The position numbers were made by a program, and so were the translations under genes. A stretch of DNA of 6,805 nt from Pseudomonadota bacterium. GTDB taxonomy: Bacteria > Pseudomonadota > Alphaproteobacteria > Rhizobiales > Rhizobiaceae. Location: NCBI GenBank assembly GCA_023451915.1, contig JAEXXS010000391.1:1-6805 (forward strand), given 5' to 3'. Under the pieces are notes generated by a model that did not search any database, was not told the origin of the DNA, and saw only the letters and a program-made list of their open reading frames with translations. Positions 5,889 through 6,805 of this stretch are shown here, piece after piece (position 1 is the first letter of the stretch; each line of letters starts with the position of its first letter).

Positions 5889-6805
5889 TTAGAGATTACG
5901 GCCGATCTGAAGGAATTTCTGGCGGCGTTCCTGCTTCAGCGTCTCGCCGTCGATATCCTTCATCGAGCGTAACGATGCCGTGATCATGTCGCCCGCAGCA
6001 TCGATAACGGCTTCCTTGCCGCGATGCGCGCCGCCGAGCGGCTCAGGAATGATGCCGTCAATGACCTTGAGATCGAACAGATCCTGCGCGGTGATGCGCA
6101 TATTGGAGGCAGCATCCTTGGCGCGGGTGGAATCGTGCCACAGGATCGAGGCCGCACCTTCCGGCGAGATGACCGAATAGATCGAATGTTCGAGCATATA
6201 GACGCGGTTGGCGACGGCAATCGCGATCGCGCCGCCCGAACCGCCTTCACCGATGATGATCGAGACCACCGGCACGCGCAGGCGCAAACATTCGGCGGTG
6301 GAACGCGCAATCGCTTCCGCCTGACCGCGTTCTTCCGCGCTGACGCCCGGATAGGCGCCTGCCGTATCCACCAGCGTGATCAGCGGCAGCTGGAAACGGT
6401 CGGCCATTTCCATGATACGGACGGCCTTGCGATAGCCTTCCGGACGGGCCGAGCCGAAATTGTGCTTGAGGCGCGTCTTGGTGTCGGAACCCTTTTCCTG
6501 ACCGAGAATGGCAACCGGCTGGCCGTTGAAACGGGCAAAGCCTGCCTGGATCGCCTCATCATTGGCGAACTGGCGATCACCGGCGAGCGGCGTGAATTCC
6601 GTAAAGAGACGGTCGATATATTCCAGACAGTGCGGGCGGTCCGGGTGACGGGCGATCTGCGCCTTCTGCCACGGGGTGAGCTTGCGATAGATATCTTTCA
6701 GCGCATCGGCCGAACGCTTCTCGAGGCGGCGAATCTCGTCGCTCATCTCAACGCTGCCTTGTTCCTGCGCGAGCTTCTTCAGCTCAAGAATCTGGCCTTC
6801 GAGAT
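5889..6805 (-). CDS. accA: Acetyl-CoA carboxylase carboxyltransferase subunit alpha (5' end beyond the window)
   Basis: AccA pairs with AccD to form the carboxyltransferase that moves CO2 from carboxybiotin on AccB to acetyl-CoA, making malonyl-CoA for fatty-acid synthesis in the cytoplasm. About 304 residues are visible. Clear motifs are LTPWQKAQIARHPDRPHCL near the N-terminal third, the acyl-CoA/biotin-site segments LVDTAGAYPG and IIGEGGSGGA of the crotonase-like fold, and SVISPEGAASILW. The frame stays open through an internal ATG at 6746 to the window edge, with codons for LEGQILELKKLAQEQGSVE before it. That is normal AccA N-terminal sequence, so 6746 is not the true start. Compared with the usual 317 to 319 residues, only about 13 are missing. 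The downstream hairpin at 5835-5861 probably ends the transcript. It appears to be an ordinary essential housekeeping gene. Confidence 0.97.
   Translation of the reverse strand, partial: LEGQILELKKLAQEQGSVEMSDEIRRLEKRSADALKDIYRKLTPWQKAQIARHPDRPHCLEYIDRLFTEFTPLAGDRQFANDEAIQAGFARFNGQPVAILGQEKGSDTKTRLKHNFGSARPEGYRKAVRIMEMADRFQLPLITLVDTAGAYPGVSAEERGQAEAIARSTAECLRLRVPVVSIIIGEGGSGGAIAIAVANRVYMLEHSIYSVISPEGAASILWHDSTRAKDAASNMRITAQDLFDLKVIDGIIPEPLGGAHRGKEAVIDAAGDMITASLRSMKDIDGETLKQERRQKFLQIGRNL

Noticed and set aside
5889..6746. A complete 285-residue AccA starting at the ATG at 6746
   Set aside because: The frame remains open to the window edge and encodes normal AccA N-terminal sequence, so the gene is cut by the window rather than short.

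Overview
The window looks like a chromosomal segment of an alphaproteobacterium of the Brucella/Ochrobactrum group (Rhizobiales). Three things point there: the AccA protein and its tail sequence, GC-rich coding with a typical rhizobial gene style, and two copies of a roughly 100-bp palindromic element that matches my recollection of the Brucella Bru-RS repeats. The organism call rests on pattern recognition, not on a database search.

Layout from left to right. A complete tRNA-Arg(CCT) gene on the minus strand (5-81) is followed by repeat copy 1 (91-190) and a short hairpin (266-284). Next is an M20D-type amidohydrolase/aminoacylase on the minus strand (314-1477). A divergent intergenic region (1478-1739) carries a possible 31-codon leader ORF with a perfect Shine-Dalgarno sequence. 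It separates the hydrolase from a plus-strand penicillin-binding-protein-type D-alanyl-D-alanine carboxypeptidase (1740-2855). Repeat copy 2 (2890-2990) fills most of the gap before a plus-strand COG0523/CobW-like GTP-binding metallochaperone with a long histidine-rich segment (3025-4197). This gene converges, with only 3 bp between stop codons, on a minus-strand pair: a TusA-family sulfur-carrier protein (4201-4461) whose start is buried in the end of a YafK/DpaA-type L,D-transpeptidase-fold lipoprotein (4437-5684). After a 204-bp intergenic region with a strong hairpin (5835-5861) comes accA (5889 to the window edge), minus strand, lacking only about the first 13 codons.

Functionally the window is mostly housekeeping: lipid synthesis (AccA), envelope and peptidoglycan remodelling (the DD-carboxypeptidase and the YafK-type protein), metal handling (COG0523 GTPase), sulfur transfer (TusA family) and peptide or amide hydrolysis (M20). 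I see no transposase, phage gene, CRISPR array, toxin-antitoxin pair or defence system. The most interesting points are the two repeats sitting where promoters for the tRNA and the COG0523 gene should be, the YafK-type lipoprotein in a lineage whose outer-membrane proteins are known to be covalently linked to peptidoglycan, the nested start of the TusA-family gene with a strong hairpin over its active-site codon, and the small candidate leader ORF.
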